NCBI GenBank assembly: GCA_017469845.1
Contig: JAFUFP010000037.1
Location: 1 to 56,838, forward strand
DNA length: 56,838 bases
DNA from: Bacteroidales bacterium
Lineage (GTDB): Bacteria > Bacteroidota > Bacteroidia > Bacteroidales > UBA932
Direction of reading: 5' to 3'
Shown here: one piece after another, positions 1 through 9,144 of the stretch
How the letters are laid out: each line of letters opens with the position of its first letter
How positions within the stretch are numbered: the stretch's first letter is position 1
Made by a program: the position numbers and the translations under genes
The notes under the pieces: generated by a model
Told to the model about the DNA's origin: nothing
Database searches by the model: none
Seen by the model: the letters and a program-made list of their open reading frames with translations, nothing else

Positions 1-96
<96 letters not shown>

Positions 97-97
97 G

Positions 98-133
98 ACA
101 TCCCGATTGGAGAAATCCAGTCGGGATGTTTTG
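98..133 (+). terminator. Terminator of the rRNA operon
   Basis: A 13-bp stem (ACATCCCGATTGG pairing with CCAGTCGGGATGT) closes a 6-nt loop and is followed by TTTGTATTT. It starts right after the 5S rRNA and fits an intrinsic terminator ending the rRNA operon. Confidence 0.85.
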
Positions 134-216
134 TATTTATAAAGGTCGACTTTCGCAACATAAGGTCCCTTATTTGCATCTATTCCCAGGAACTCCCATA
201 ATGGGATATGTTGCCT

Positions 217-1152
217 ATGAAAAAGATTCAGTCTACATATTTCGCTTCTGTCCTTACGGTCCTGATCTTTGGAAGCACATCGGTTACTTCCTTGGCTCAA
301 GAACCGATAAGGGATACTCTCAGGAGGGATTCTTCCCTTCTTTTCGAAAGTGATTCACTTTTCACCTCCGATTCCGTTTCTGTTGATCCAAATAATGTCC
401 CCGCTGAAGATCTTACTCCGACGGATCATTCCTCATTGATCTTCCCTTTACCTTCGGCTTCTTCCGGAGACGGAGTGGTCCCTTCCAAAAAAGACGAAGT
501 GTCATCCGTCAAGATGATAATGGATTCTGACGGAAACAAATGGAAAATGTACGAGGTTGATGATCTCATTCTCGGTGTCAATGTCCGTCAGTATCGTGAT
601 TTCGGGAAATGGTTCAGGATCGATTACTATATAATGAATAGGGGAGATGAGGGGAAACTGTTCGATTTCACGAACGCCTCCGTCAAGAGCCCCAATGGAA
701 GAGCCAAGCTCTATTCTCATGACCAGTTCATAAGAAAAGCCCGTCGTCGCCGTTTCTGGTCTTCATTCGGAGCCAATGTCGCCATTATGACTACAGGGGT
801 CATCCTTGATGAAATCCTTAACGGAGAGTATTATGACGGTAGAGCGGACCATTACTCCCTCGGTAGCGACATCGCACACGATGTGTCATCCATGGTTATT
901 ACGGAGGCCTCCGCAGTCGGAATGATGGCGGCCAGCCAGTATTTCGCCGGGGATATGTCAAGAGTCTATTCCGAAAATCTCGGCTATGTCAGAAACTATA
1001 TGGTGAATCCCGGCATCGCCATAGAAGGACACGCTTATGCGAGATTCTCACGTGATGGAGAACTTACCGTGAATGTTCCTGTCGGCGGCAGAGTCTACTC
1101 GATGAATTGGGATACGACGAAGATCGAGTCTTTGAGAAAGGGTGAACTCTAA
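217..1152 (+). CDS. Secreted/periplasmic protein of unknown function
   Basis: A 311-aa protein that I do not recognise. It opens with a signal peptide (MKKIQSTYFASVLTVLIFG, likely cleaved after SLAQ near residue 27), so it is exported. Residues 30-95 are rich in Ser, Asp and Pro and probably disordered. The rest looks folded, with a basic patch (ARRRRFW, near 170) followed by a small-residue hydrophobic stretch (SFGANVAIMTTGVIL) that could touch a membrane. I chose the MKK start over an ATG 9 nt upstream because it places the charged N-terminus directly before the hydrophobic core. It stands alone between the rRNA terminator and a bidirectional hairpin. Confidence 0.75.
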   Translation: MKKIQSTYFASVLTVLIFGSTSVTSLAQEPIRDTLRRDSSLLFESDSLFTSDSVSVDPNNVPAEDLTPTDHSSLIFPLPSASSGDGVVPSKKDEVSSVKMIMDSDGNKWKMYEVDDLILGVNVRQYRDFGKWFRIDYYIMNRGDEGKLFDFTNASVKSPNGRAKLYSHDQFIRKARRRRFWSSFGANVAIMTTGVILDEILNGEYYDGRADHYSLGSDIAHDVSSMVITEASAVGMMAASQYFAGDMSRVYSENLGYVRNYMVNPGIAIEGHAYARFSRDGELTVNVPVGGRVYSMNWDTTKIESLRKGEL

Positions 1153-1190
1153 TCCTTCTCCCTTCTTGAACTCATGTGACTGAAATGATG

Positions 1191-1223
1191 AAGGTCCGGA
1201 CATTCCTTTGGATCCGGACCTTT
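1191..1223. terminator. Bidirectional hairpin terminator
   Basis: A perfect 10-bp inverted repeat (AAGGTCCGGA / TCCGGACCTT) with a 12-nt loop sits between the convergent secreted-protein gene and the response-regulator gene. It can end transcription from both sides. The U-tract is short on either strand. Confidence 0.7.
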
Positions 1224-1252
1224 CAGTATGTCTGAGTATCTGCAGAAGAAGT

Positions 1253-1894
1253 CTACAGCTTGATTATCCCGTTTTTCATGGCATAGATCACAAGCTCGAC
1301 CGAGTTGTTGATGCCCAGTTTTTTGAAGATGTTGTTTTTGTGGGTGTTGACGGTTGCCACATTGATGTACATCCTGTCGGCGATCTCCTTGGCGGTAAGA
1401 CCTTCAGAGCACAATGCTATGATTTCGTTCTCCCTTTCGGTGAACTGGTCTTTGCCGTCCTTCTTCGCGACCTTGATGTCACGGATTATCTTTGAGATGT
1501 CCTTCCCGAAATATTCCGCACCCTCTTCTATGTAGTCAATCGCGATGAAAAGTTCTTTCATGGTCGCGTTTTTGCTTATGAAGCCGTTTATTCCCGTTTC
1601 GATGAGTTTTGAGATAGTTTCTGCATCGTTCTCCGCGGAAAGCACAAGGATTTTCATGGCAGGCCTCAATTGTATCAGCTTGCGTGCGATTTCTATGCCG
1701 CTCTGGTCGGGGAGATGAATGTCCAAAAGAACAATATCCGCGTCCGTCGTTTCGATGATTTGGAAGAATTCCGCTGCGTTTGACGCTTCTCCCACCACGT
1801 TGTATTTTTCCGGTTGGGACTTAAGAGCGGTCGATATGCCCAGCCTGAAAAGCTGGTGGTCTTCGACCATGATGATTTTTGTAGGGTGATTCAT
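1253..1894 (-). CDS. NarL/LuxR-type response regulator
   Basis: A 213-aa two-component response regulator. Residues 5-120 form a receiver domain with the acidic pair ED at 11-12, the predicted phosphoacceptor Asp58 (VLLDIHLPD) and a conserved Lys in GFISKNA. Residues ~148-210 form a LuxR/GerE helix-turn-helix (FTERENEIIALCSEGLTAKEIA...VNTHKNNIFKKLG). It is 16 nt downstream of the TPR histidine kinase on the same strand, which is almost certainly its partner. The kinase-first order and length are ordinary for Bacteroidales pairs. The target genes are not evident. Confidence 0.95.
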   Translation of the reverse strand: MNHPTKIIMVEDHQLFRLGISTALKSQPEKYNVVGEASNAAEFFQIIETTDADIVLLDIHLPDQSGIEIARKLIQLRPAMKILVLSAENDAETISKLIETGINGFISKNATMKELFIAIDYIEEGAEYFGKDISKIIRDIKVAKKDGKDQFTERENEIIALCSEGLTAKEIADRMYINVATVNTHKNNIFKKLGINNSVELVIYAMKNGIIKL

Positions 1895-1910
1895 ATGGCG
1901 AGTCAGTAGT

Positions 1911-3854
1911 TTATCCTTTCAATACTGTGAAGCTGAATTCAGATCCCTTGTCAGGTTCTGTCTCCAAGCCGTGATCTCCTCCGGCGAGTCCTATGAACTC
2001 ACGGCAGATGGCGAGCCCAAGGCCTGTGCCTTGTTCTCCGAGTGTACCCGCGGAAGAAAGGCTGTCTAAGCCTTTAATAAGGGCTTCGGCTTTCTTCTTT
2101 GTCATACCGATTCCGTGGTCCTTTACGCTGATCCACATTCTGCCGTTTTCGGCATCTTTGCAGTTGATTTCTATAGTACTGTCCGTGTAGGAGTACTTGA
2201 TGGCGTTGCTCGAGAGATTCCCGAGAACCGTCGAGATCATGTTGAGGTCGCAGAAAGCGATGGTATCGGCGGGAATGTTGTTTCTGACCGTGATGTTTTT
2301 CTGTGTCAGCTGTTCCTTCAGGAGATCTATAGCGTCCTCACAAACGTTGTGGAGATCGACCCTTACCGGCTCGTACTTCATCTTTCCGGCTTGGAGTCTG
2401 GACCAGTCCAGAAGGTTTTTCAGAAGATCCAATGTGGCATCGGAAGACTTGGCGAGCTCCGCTATCTGCGACTTTGCGACTTCCCTGGGAGCGTAATTGA
2501 TCAGTTCCTCCAGTTGCTTGAGGGTGTTCCGTTGTGCGATCAGAGGATTCTTCAGGTCATGTGAAATGAGCGAGAAGAATTTGTTCTTGACATCATTGAG
2601 CTCTGCCAGACGTTTGGTGTGCTTTTTCTGGAGAAGCCAGTATCGGTACAGAATGACGAGGAGTATGAGAAGGATGGTGGTGCTCGAAATCCCTGCGAAA
2701 AGGATCCATCTCTTGAGGGAAGACTCATGATCCTTCTCTTTGAGGATGCGGTTCATTTCCTGGCGGGCCTGTTCCTCCACGAAGTTTATTCTGCTCTGGG
2801 CGATTTCCTGGTCATCCTTCTGTGCGGCCGATGAATCCTTGTAAGCCATGGCAACCATGCTTTCACTGTAGGCATCCTTGTAATTGCCCTGCTTGGCAAG
2901 GAGCATGGCCTTAAGTGAATGGATCTCCTGGTCATGGCCGAAAGAGTGTCTTCCTCCGGCGAGTTCATAGGATTCATCAAGGTACTTTTTGGCTTTTTTG
3001 ATGTTTCCCTTTTCTATATATATAGAGGCGAGAGACATTGTGGACTTGGCGAGGTTCCATCTGTCTTTGGCTTTTGACAGGGAATCGTATGCCGCAAGGA
3101 ATTGTTCCTCGGACTTGTCGATGTCTCCAAGTTCCCTGGTCAATTGGCCCAGTCGGTTCAGACTTATACCCACTCCGCTTGTGGAACGGCCCCGTTTATT
3201 GTAGTCGATGGCCCTCTGGTACATCACCGCAGCCGAATCGTACATGCTTCTGTATTCATATATGGAGCCGATAGTGCTCCAGTTCATGGCCATTCCGGTG
3301 TAGTTGCCGATCATCTTGTCATAGTCGAGCGACAGGCGGAAGTATTTTTCGGCTTCATCGCCGTTGTTGAGGTATTTGTAGACGTTGCCAAGACCGTTGT
3401 ATAGATATGAATGGTGGCGTTTGCCTTCATCGGTGTCGACGTAGTAGGAATTCTCGAGGACCTGTATTCCGTGAAGCAGGTCTGAAGCCGCATCCGTGTA
3501 TGCGCCGATACGCCTCTCGCTTGTTGACAGGCCGACGACCGTGCGGACGATTTCATACTCATCGTTGTTTTTCCGATGGGCATCCATCGCCTGTCTGTAT
3601 GCGTTGATAGATTTTATGTATTCGCTGTTCTGGTTATAGTACCTGCCGATATGATAGAGGGTGATACCTACGGCTGTACTGTCCCCTTTATTCCTGTATT
3701 CGGAAAGAAGGGATTGCAGAGCGTCCAAATCTTTTGAAACGGAATATACTTTTTTCTCAGTAGCCTCATCCGCTGACGGAGCGGCTACAGCTGCGGAAAC
3801 CGCAGCCGTGGCTATCATGACTATGAACAGCATCAGCTGTGAGAGCTTTTTCAT
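1911..3854 (-). CDS. TPR-containing sensor histidine kinase
   Basis: A 647-aa membrane sensor kinase. From the chosen MKKLSQL start it has a signal peptide, a periplasmic part of ~350 residues made of TPR-like helical repeats (~65-350), one membrane segment (~382-408), a DHp domain with H-box SLISHDLKNPL (predicted phospho-His432), and an HATPase domain with N-box GNLSSNAIKYS and G-boxes DHGIGM and GTGLGLAI. An open frame continues 34 codons upstream, but that extension would precede the signal peptide and was not used. The next gene is its LuxR-type regulator. Periplasmic TPR sensors of this kind are common in Bacteroidota; the ligand is unknown. Confidence 0.93.
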   Translation of the reverse strand: MKKLSQLMLFIVMIATAAVSAAVAAPSADEATEKKVYSVSKDLDALQSLLSEYRNKGDSTAVGITLYHIGRYYNQNSEYIKSINAYRQAMDAHRKNNDEYEIVRTVVGLSTSERRIGAYTDAASDLLHGIQVLENSYYVDTDEGKRHHSYLYNGLGNVYKYLNNGDEAEKYFRLSLDYDKMIGNYTGMAMNWSTIGSIYEYRSMYDSAAVMYQRAIDYNKRGRSTSGVGISLNRLGQLTRELGDIDKSEEQFLAAYDSLSKAKDRWNLAKSTMSLASIYIEKGNIKKAKKYLDESYELAGGRHSFGHDQEIHSLKAMLLAKQGNYKDAYSESMVAMAYKDSSAAQKDDQEIAQSRINFVEEQARQEMNRILKEKDHESSLKRWILFAGISSTTILLILLVILYRYWLLQKKHTKRLAELNDVKNKFFSLISHDLKNPLIAQRNTLKQLEELINYAPREVAKSQIAELAKSSDATLDLLKNLLDWSRLQAGKMKYEPVRVDLHNVCEDAIDLLKEQLTQKNITVRNNIPADTIAFCDLNMISTVLGNLSSNAIKYSYTDSTIEINCKDAENGRMWISVKDHGIGMTKKKAEALIKGLDSLSSAGTLGEQGTGLGLAICREFIGLAGGDHGLETEPDKGSEFSFTVLKG

Positions 3855-3945
3855 AACAAGCGGCATTTGTCTGACATAAGCTTTTGCGAAAATAATAAAA
3901 ATTAATGATATGTCAGTACATATTTTTTCTGAATAACGCAAAAAA

Positions 3946-3971
3946 TTACGTAGCAACTACGTACCACGTAA
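3946..3971. promoter_or_regulatory. Palindromic ACGT-rich site upstream of the histidine kinase
   Basis: TACGTAG-CAA-CTACGTA is a perfect 7-bp inverted repeat. It sits inside a wider TTACGT...ACGTAA repeat, so three ACGT cores lie within 26 bp. It is ~95 bp before the kinase start and ~40 bp after the stop of the upstream glycosyltransferase gene. It may be an operator or a weak hairpin ending the upstream operon. No U-run follows on the minus strand. Confidence 0.4.
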
Positions 3972-4012
3972 CAAATAATAAACATAAATATGCTTTTTAA
4001 GGCCCTGATTGC

Positions 4013-4978
4013 TTAAAATTGCTCTTTTATGTTGTAATGGTTCCTGTCAGAAGAAGATCTTGAAATCATTTCGCAGATGAATCCCGCGAGGAAAAGCATG
4101 ACACCGACAAGGACGGCTACAAGGGCCAGGTAGAAGAGCGGCTGGTCCGTCACGGGTCTGAATTTGATGCCGGCGGCCTGATGGACGAGCTTTGTGATGA
4201 TAAGGCAAACGGATATCACGAATCCCACTAAGAACATGAGTATTCCGGTGAAACCGAAGAAGTGCATGGGCTTCTTCCCGAATGTGCTGAGGAACCACAG
4301 GCTCATCAGGTCCAGGAAGCCGTTCACGAACCTTTCCATCCCGAATTTGCTCTTGCCGTATTTGCGTTTCTGGTGGTGTACCGGCTTCTCGGTTATCTTG
4401 TCGAAGCCCGCATTTTTGGCAAGGTAGGGGATGTAGCGGTGCATTTCACCGTAGACCTCGATATTCTTCACGACTTCCGATTTGTAAGCCTTCAGACCGC
4501 AATTCATGTCGTGAAGATGGATACCGGTTATCCATCTTGCGGTTGCGTTGTATAATTTTGAAGGAAGGTTCTTGGTGATCTTGTTGTCCTGGCGGTGTTG
4601 CTTCCATCCCGAGACGACATCCCAGCCTTCGTTCTTTACCATGGAATACATTTGGGGAATCTCATCCGGAGAATCCTGGAGGTCGGCGTCCATAGTGAAT
4701 ACGACCTCGCCCTTCGCTTCCTTGAAACCGCAGTAGAGGGCGGCGGACTTGCCGTAATTTCTCCTGAACCTGATGCCGTGTACGGAAGAGTCCCTTCCGG
4801 CAATTTCACCGATAACCTTCCATGATGAATCGGTGCTTCCGTCATCGACGAGGATTATTTCGTGGGATAGCCCCATTTCACCGATAACCCTGTCTATCCA
4901 TGAGCAGAGTTCGGGAAGTGATTCTTCTTCGTTGAAAAGTGGTACTATGACGGATATGTCCGGATTGTTCTTTTCCAT
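4013..4978 (-). CDS. Family 2 glycosyltransferase, polyprenyl-phosphate sugar transferase type
   Basis: A 321-aa GT2 enzyme of the DPMS/GtrB type, which transfers a sugar from a nucleotide sugar to a polyprenyl phosphate on the cytoplasmic face. The GT-A fold covers residues ~8-230, with IILVDDGSTDSS, the metal-binding DADLQD (DxD-like) and a conserved Arg/Lys region (SGWKQHRQDNKITK). Two hydrophobic segments at ~235-260 and ~275-300 anchor it in the membrane. It follows the DUF4199 gene by 23 nt on the same strand. The GT2-DUF4199 pairing is a recurring Bacteroidota arrangement. Donor and acceptor cannot be assigned from the sequence. Confidence 0.9.
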   Translation of the reverse strand: MEKNNPDISVIVPLFNEEESLPELCSWIDRVIGEMGLSHEIILVDDGSTDSSWKVIGEIAGRDSSVHGIRFRRNYGKSAALYCGFKEAKGEVVFTMDADLQDSPDEIPQMYSMVKNEGWDVVSGWKQHRQDNKITKNLPSKLYNATARWITGIHLHDMNCGLKAYKSEVVKNIEVYGEMHRYIPYLAKNAGFDKITEKPVHHQKRKYGKSKFGMERFVNGFLDLMSLWFLSTFGKKPMHFFGFTGILMFLVGFVISVCLIITKLVHQAAGIKFRPVTDQPLFYLALVAVLVGVMLFLAGFICEMISRSSSDRNHYNIKEQF

Positions 4979-5001
4979 GGTGAATTGTCTTGGCGAATCT
5001 T

Positions 5002-5574
5002 TTACTGCTGGTTCTGTCCGTTGTTCATGTCTGCGAACACATCATTGGCTGGAATGTTCCTGGAGAGAATCGCCGATACGACGGTTCCGAAGAGGAAGCA
5101 GTATATGAGATTGGAGAAGAACGTCAGTTGGGGAAGGTTCTCCATCATTCTGTCCATAGCCGCCATTGAATTGGAATCAAGCATCGATGAATATGACGAA
5201 ATGGCCGCATCCATCGCTTCCTTCATCTCATCGGGGTTGATCAGAAGCGTTTGTGCAAGTGAGAAAGCGGCGCAGATGAGAGCCGAAAGGGCCGCCACCG
5301 CCATTCCGAAACGGAAACTTCTCTTGTTGTCCACGCCGTCGTATCCTGCGGCGAACTTCTTCATGAAGAAAGCCATGAGGAAGATGCAGCCCCCGAATTT
5401 GCCGGCCCAGAGGACGAACTTCAGCACAGACAGAAGGAATGCCACGCCGGCGCCTCCCGAAAGTTTCGACAGAAGGGATACGACGATGGCGTATACTACG
5501 CTTACAAGTCCGAGTACCAGGCCGGCTTTGCCGGCTTCATTCCATAATGCGCGGGTTGAGTACGTTTCTTTCAT
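5002..5574 (-). CDS. DUF4199 membrane protein
   Basis: A 190-aa integral membrane protein matching the DUF4199 pattern. Four hydrophobic segments are visible (about residues 15-38, 45-70, 88-110 and 150-170). A soluble loop rich in Met and Ser (MDAAISSYSSMLDSNSMAAMDRMM) lies between the third and fourth. It is the first gene of a two-gene operon with the GT2 glycosyltransferase, so a role as membrane partner in glycolipid or cell-envelope synthesis is plausible, but the family has no assigned function that I know of. Confidence 0.85.
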   Translation of the reverse strand: MKETYSTRALWNEAGKAGLVLGLVSVVYAIVVSLLSKLSGGAGVAFLLSVLKFVLWAGKFGGCIFLMAFFMKKFAAGYDGVDNKRSFRFGMAVAALSALICAAFSLAQTLLINPDEMKEAMDAAISSYSSMLDSNSMAAMDRMMENLPQLTFFSNLIYCFLFGTVVSAILSRNIPANDVFADMNNGQNQQ

Positions 5575-5601
5575 TGATCTATGTTTTATTCAAGTTCTTT
5601 G

Positions 5602-5609
5602 CAAATATA
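5602..5609 (-). promoter_or_regulatory. -7 promoter element for the DUF4199-GT2 operon
   Basis: On the minus strand this reads TATATTTG, a match to the Bacteroides -7 consensus TAnnTTTG, 27 bp before the ATG. No clear TTTG -33 element lies at the usual distance, so the call rests on one element. Confidence 0.5.
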
Positions 5610-5710
5610 GTGAGTTTTTTGTCTTTATCGCACATGGGCATGGAACAACATGTTCCGGTCGTGGAATGCGAAATTGGGGTCGTATAATTTCAAAGGACAT
5701 ATAAATTCCT

Positions 5711-5718
5711 TATATTTG
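5711..5718 (+). promoter_or_regulatory. -7 promoter element for thrS
   Basis: TATATTTG matches TAnnTTTG. It would start a transcript about 90 nt before the thrS ATG, giving a long leader. No good -33 TTTG is seen. A small palindrome, GGAACA-ACA-TGTTCC, lies ~60 bp upstream. Confidence 0.45.
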
Positions 5719-5815
5719 CAGACTGTAACAATTCGGGACCGTGCTGTTCAAGTACTTTGTATGTAACTACAGGCGGCATTCCGGCAACCAAAATACAAAC
5801 ATCAGATTTTTTGTT

Positions 5816-7774
5816 ATGATCAACATCACTTTCCCTGACGGAAGCGTCAGGCCCTTCGAGGAAGGGGTAACCGGTTATGAGATTGCGAAGAGCATAAGTC
5901 CCAGGCTTGCTGCCGAGGTGCTCGCCATTGAAGTAAAGGACGCTGCCGATACGACAGCCGACAAGGGAACGGTCATCGACCTCACCCGTCCCATAACCGC
6001 AGATTCCTCAATCCGACTTCTCAAATTCGAGGACGAGGAAGGCAAGAAAGTATTCTGGCATTCTTCTTCACACCTTATGGCCGAGGCACTCGAGAGCCTT
6101 TATCCCGGTGTGAAGTTCGGCATCGGACCCGCAATCGAGAACGGGTTCTACTATGACGTCGACCTTGCCGGCCAGCCTTTCTCCGATGCGGATCTCGCCA
6201 AAGTCGAGAAGAAGATGCTCGAACTCGCCAAAGAGAAGCAGGAATTCAAGAGAATATCGGTTTCCAAGCAGGATGCGCTTGAGTATTTCACCAAGAAGGG
6301 TGACCCCTACAAGTGTGAACTCATCAGCGAACTCGAGGACGGAACCATCACATATTACGAGAACGGACAGTTCACCGATCTTTGCCGCGGACCTCACCTT
6401 CCCAATACGGAACTCATCAAGGCCGTGAAGCTCACCGCTATCGCCGGAGCATACTGGAGAGGTGACGAGAACCGTCAGCAGCTTACCCGTATCTACGGAA
6501 TCACCTTCCCCAAGAAGTCGATGCTCGACGAGTATCTGGTGCTTCTCGAGGAGGCGAAGAAGAGGGATCACCGCAAACTCGGAAAGGAGATGGAACTTTT
6601 CACCTTCTCTCCCAAGGTCGGTCTCGGTCTTCCTCTTTGGCTCCCCAGAGGTGCCGTCATGAGGTATCAACTGGAGAACTTCCTCCGCAAGAAACTCAAC
6701 GAGTCCGGATATCTTCCCGTCGTCACTCCCCATATCGGAAGCAAGCAGCTCTATGTGACTTCAGGCCACTACGCAAAATACGGTAAGGATTCATTCCAGC
6801 CGATCCATACTCCCCAGGAAGGAGAGGAGTACATGCTCAAACCCATGAACTGCCCTCACCACTGCGAGATTTACCGCTCCGCACCCCGTTCATACAGGGA
6901 TCTCCCTCTGAGACTCGCCGAGTTCGGTACCGTTTACCGTTACGAGCAGAGCGGAGAGCTCCATGGACTCACCCGTGTCCGCAGCTTCACCCAGGATGAC
7001 GCCCACATGTTCGTCCGTCCCGAGCAGCTCAAGGACGAGTTCAAGAAGGTCATCGACCTGATCATGTACGTTTTCAGCGTATTCAAGTTCGACAACTTCA
7101 CCGCTCAGATCTCTCTCCGTGACAAGGTGAACAGGGAGAAATACATCGGAAGCGAGGAGAACTGGGAGAAGGCTGAATCCGCCATTATCGAGTCAGCTGC
7201 CGAGAAGGGACTCAAGACTGTCATCGAGTACGGCGAAGCCGCCTTCTATGGCCCGAAACTTGATTTCATGGTGAAGGACGCCATCGGAAGGAAGTGGCAG
7301 CTCGGTACGATCCAGGTCGACTACAATCTTCCTGAAAGGTTCCAGCTCGAGTATACCGATGCCGACGGATCGAAGAAACGCCCTATCATGATCCACAGGG
7401 CTCCCTTCGGATCAATCGAAAGATTCACGGCCGTTCTGCTCGAACATACCGCAGGACATTTCCCTCTGTGGCTCGCCCCGGATCAGGTAAAAGTCTTGCC
7501 AGTCAGCGAAAAATATGCGGATTATGCAAAAAAAGTTTGTGATTTGCTGAATAATTCCGAAATTCGCGCTTCCATGGACGATCGTAACGAAACCCTCGGA
7601 AAGAGGATTCGTGAAATCTCCCTGCTGAGGGTGCCTCTGCTTGTGATCGTAGGTGAACAGGAGCAGGCCCAGGGAACCCTCTCGATAAGAAAAGACGGAG
7701 TCAACCAGGGCTCCAAGACGGTTGAAGAGTTTGTGGACTGGTTCAAAGAGACCGTAAAGGCCGAACTGTCCTAG
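5816..7774 (+). CDS. thrS: Threonine--tRNA ligase
   Basis: A 652-aa class II aminoacyl-tRNA synthetase that charges tRNA-Thr in the cytoplasm. It has an N-terminal TGS domain ([15 protein letters not shown], residues 1-60), the second additional editing domain with [10 protein letters not shown] (~75-225), the catalytic core with class II motifs (motif 2 [20 protein letters not shown]; zinc ligands in [10 protein letters not shown] and later His), and a C-terminal anticodon-binding domain (~545-650). The open frame extends 25 codons upstream, but family alignment and length put the start at MINITF. It leads the classic thrS-infC-rpmI-rplT cluster. Confidence 0.98.
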   Translation: MINITFPDGSVRPFEEGVTGYEIAKSISPRLAAEVLAIEVKDAADTTADKGTVIDLTRPITADSSIRLLKFEDEEGKKVFWHSSSHLMAEALESLYPGVKFGIGPAIENGFYYDVDLAGQPFSDADLAKVEKKMLELAKEKQEFKRISVSKQDALEYFTKKGDPYKCELISELEDGTITYYENGQFTDLCRGPHLPNTELIKAVKLTAIAGAYWRGDENRQQLTRIYGITFPKKSMLDEYLVLLEEAKKRDHRKLGKEMELFTFSPKVGLGLPLWLPRGAVMRYQLENFLRKKLNESGYLPVVTPHIGSKQLYVTSGHYAKYGKDSFQPIHTPQEGEEYMLKPMNCPHHCEIYRSAPRSYRDLPLRLAEFGTVYRYEQSGELHGLTRVRSFTQDDAHMFVRPEQLKDEFKKVIDLIMYVFSVFKFDNFTAQISLRDKVNREKYIGSEENWEKAESAIIESAAEKGLKTVIEYGEAAFYGPKLDFMVKDAIGRKWQLGTIQVDYNLPERFQLEYTDADGSKKRPIMIHRAPFGSIERFTAVLLEHTAGHFPLWLAPDQVKVLPVSEKYADYAKKVCDLLNNSEIRASMDDRNETLGKRIREISLLRVPLLVIVGEQEQAQGTLSIRKDGVNQGSKTVEEFVDWFKETVKAELS

Positions 7775-7839
7775 AACATCTTCACGTATATGGTGTAAAG
7801 TTGTTCACTCATTAATTGTAGGAGGATTTTTTTAAGACA

Positions 7840-8463
7840 ATGCCTTACAAGCCCAACCACTTCAGCGGCCCCAAACCCGCAGGTGCAGCTAAGCCCTCTC
7901 CGGCGAAACCCGCCGGGGCGAGGTCTGTTCGTCCCGAAAGAAAGAAGGACGAGAATGACCTGAACATCAACGAGGAGATTACCGCTTCTCAGGTACGTCT
8001 CGTTGGCGACAACATCGCCAATCCCGGCGTCTATCCGATCGCACAGGCCATGAAGATGGCCGATGAGCTCGACCTTGACCTCGTTGAAATCAGCGCTAAG
8101 GCCGATCCTCCTGTTTGCAAGATCCTTGACTATCAGAAGTACGTCTACCAGCAGAAAAAGAAAGCCAAGGAGATGAAGCAGAACAGCAGCAAGATCGTCA
8201 TCAAGGAAATAAGGTTCGGACCCAATACCGACGACCATGATTTCCAGTTCAAGCTCAAGCATGCCCAGGAGTTCCTTTCCGAGGGTTCCAAGGTGAAGGC
8301 TTCCGTCTTCTTCCGCGGAAGGTCCATAATGTTCTCCGACCAGGGTGAGAAACTTCTTCTGAAGTTCGCCCTCGATCTCGAAGAGTACGGAAGGGCCGAG
8401 AACATGCCCAAGCTCGAAGGCAAGAGGATGATCATGATGATCGCACCTATCAAAAAGAAATAA
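7840..8463 (+). CDS. infC: Translation initiation factor IF-3
   Basis: A 207-aa IF-3, which binds the 30S subunit and polices start-codon selection. The conserved N-domain begins at [16 protein letters not shown] (~residue 47), followed by the linker and C-domain ([18 protein letters not shown]). About 45 extra residues rich in Pro, Ala and Lys precede the N-domain, making it longer than the ~180-aa E. coli protein; such extensions occur in Bacteroidota. A purine-rich TAGGAGGA lies ~12 nt upstream of the ATG. It is followed by rpmI and rplT. Confidence 0.97.
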   Translation: MPYKPNHFSGPKPAGAAKPSPAKPAGARSVRPERKKDENDLNINEEITASQVRLVGDNIANPGVYPIAQAMKMADELDLDLVEISAKADPPVCKILDYQKYVYQQKKKAKEMKQNSSKIVIKEIRFGPNTDDHDFQFKLKHAQEFLSEGSKVKASVFFRGRSIMFSDQGEKLLLKFALDLEEYGRAENMPKLEGKRMIMMIAPIKKK

Positions 8464-8510
8464 TCCCTTTGCGGGTTATAAGATAATATTAACAATTAAT
8501 TGATTTAGAG

Positions 8511-8705
8511 ATGGCAAAGCTTAAGACCAACTCCGGTGCCAAAAAGCGCTTCACGCTTACCGGAACGGGAAAAATCAAGAGAAAACACGCTTATCACAGC
8601 CACATTCTCACCAAGAAGACCAAGAAGCAGAAAAGGAATCTTGATCACTTCGCTCTCCTCGAAAAGGATGACGTGAAGAGGGTAAGGGAACTTCTTGTAA
8701 TCTAG
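8511..8705 (+). CDS. rpmI: 50S ribosomal protein L35
   Basis: A 64-aa, Lys/Arg-rich L35. The family signature [22 protein letters not shown] at the N-terminus and the AYHSHIL segment are both recognisable, and the length is normal. It lies between infC and rplT in the conserved gene order, with 47 nt after infC and 90 nt before rplT. Confidence 0.97.
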   Translation: MAKLKTNSGAKKRFTLTGTGKIKRKHAYHSHILTKKTKKQKRNLDHFALLEKDDVKRVRELLVI

Positions 8706-8795
8706 TTTTTTATTCACAATTCATGTTAAACTGGCAAGCAGTAGAGAAAAGAGCCGCAAAAGTAAACGGCCACTGCCGCCGAAAAACAACAAATT

Positions 8796-9140
8796 ATGCC
8801 AAGATCAGTAAACTCAGTCGCCTCCAGGGCGCGCCGCAAGAAGATTCTCAAGAAAACTCGCGGTAATTTCCTTTCAAGGAAGAACGTTTGGACGGTTGCA
8901 AAGAACACCTACGAGAAAGGTCTCACCTATGCATACCGTGACCGCAGGAACAAGAAGAGGGAGTTCCGTTCACTTTGGATCCAGCGTATCAACGCAGGTG
9001 CCCGCCAGTACGGTATTTCCTATTCTCAGTTCATGGGCAGACTCGCAAAGCAGAACGTCGGCCTGAACCGTAAGGTTCTTGCAGACCTTGCCATGAATAA
9101 TCCCGAGGCTTTCGAGGCTATCATCAACTCAGTAAAATAA
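8796..9140 (+). CDS. rplT: 50S ribosomal protein L20
   Basis: A 114-aa L20, an early assembly protein that binds 23S rRNA. It begins [20 protein letters not shown] with the usual basic extended N-terminus and contains the [20 protein letters not shown] segment and a globular C-terminal domain. L20 represses its own operon in other bacteria. The 90-nt gap before it carries a GCAGT...ACTGC inverted repeat, but I cannot show that this is a control site. Confidence 0.97.
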   Translation: MPRSVNSVASRARRKKILKKTRGNFLSRKNVWTVAKNTYEKGLTYAYRDRRNKKREFRSLWIQRINAGARQYGISYSQFMGRLAKQNVGLNRKVLADLAMNNPEAFEAIINSVK

Positions 9141-9144
9141 TTTG

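Noticed and set aside
195..205. Palindrome CCCATAATGGG before the first gene
   Set aside because: Short, with no promoter context; chance cannot be excluded.
6068..6733. Minus-strand 221-codon open frame inside thrS
   Set aside because: Shadow of a highly conserved gene with biased codons; the peptide is Leu/Gly/Asp-rich with no recognisable domain.
8706..8795. Possible L20 autoregulatory RNA before rplT
   Set aside because: Only a short GCAGT/ACTGC pairing is visible; not enough to identify a known leader motif.
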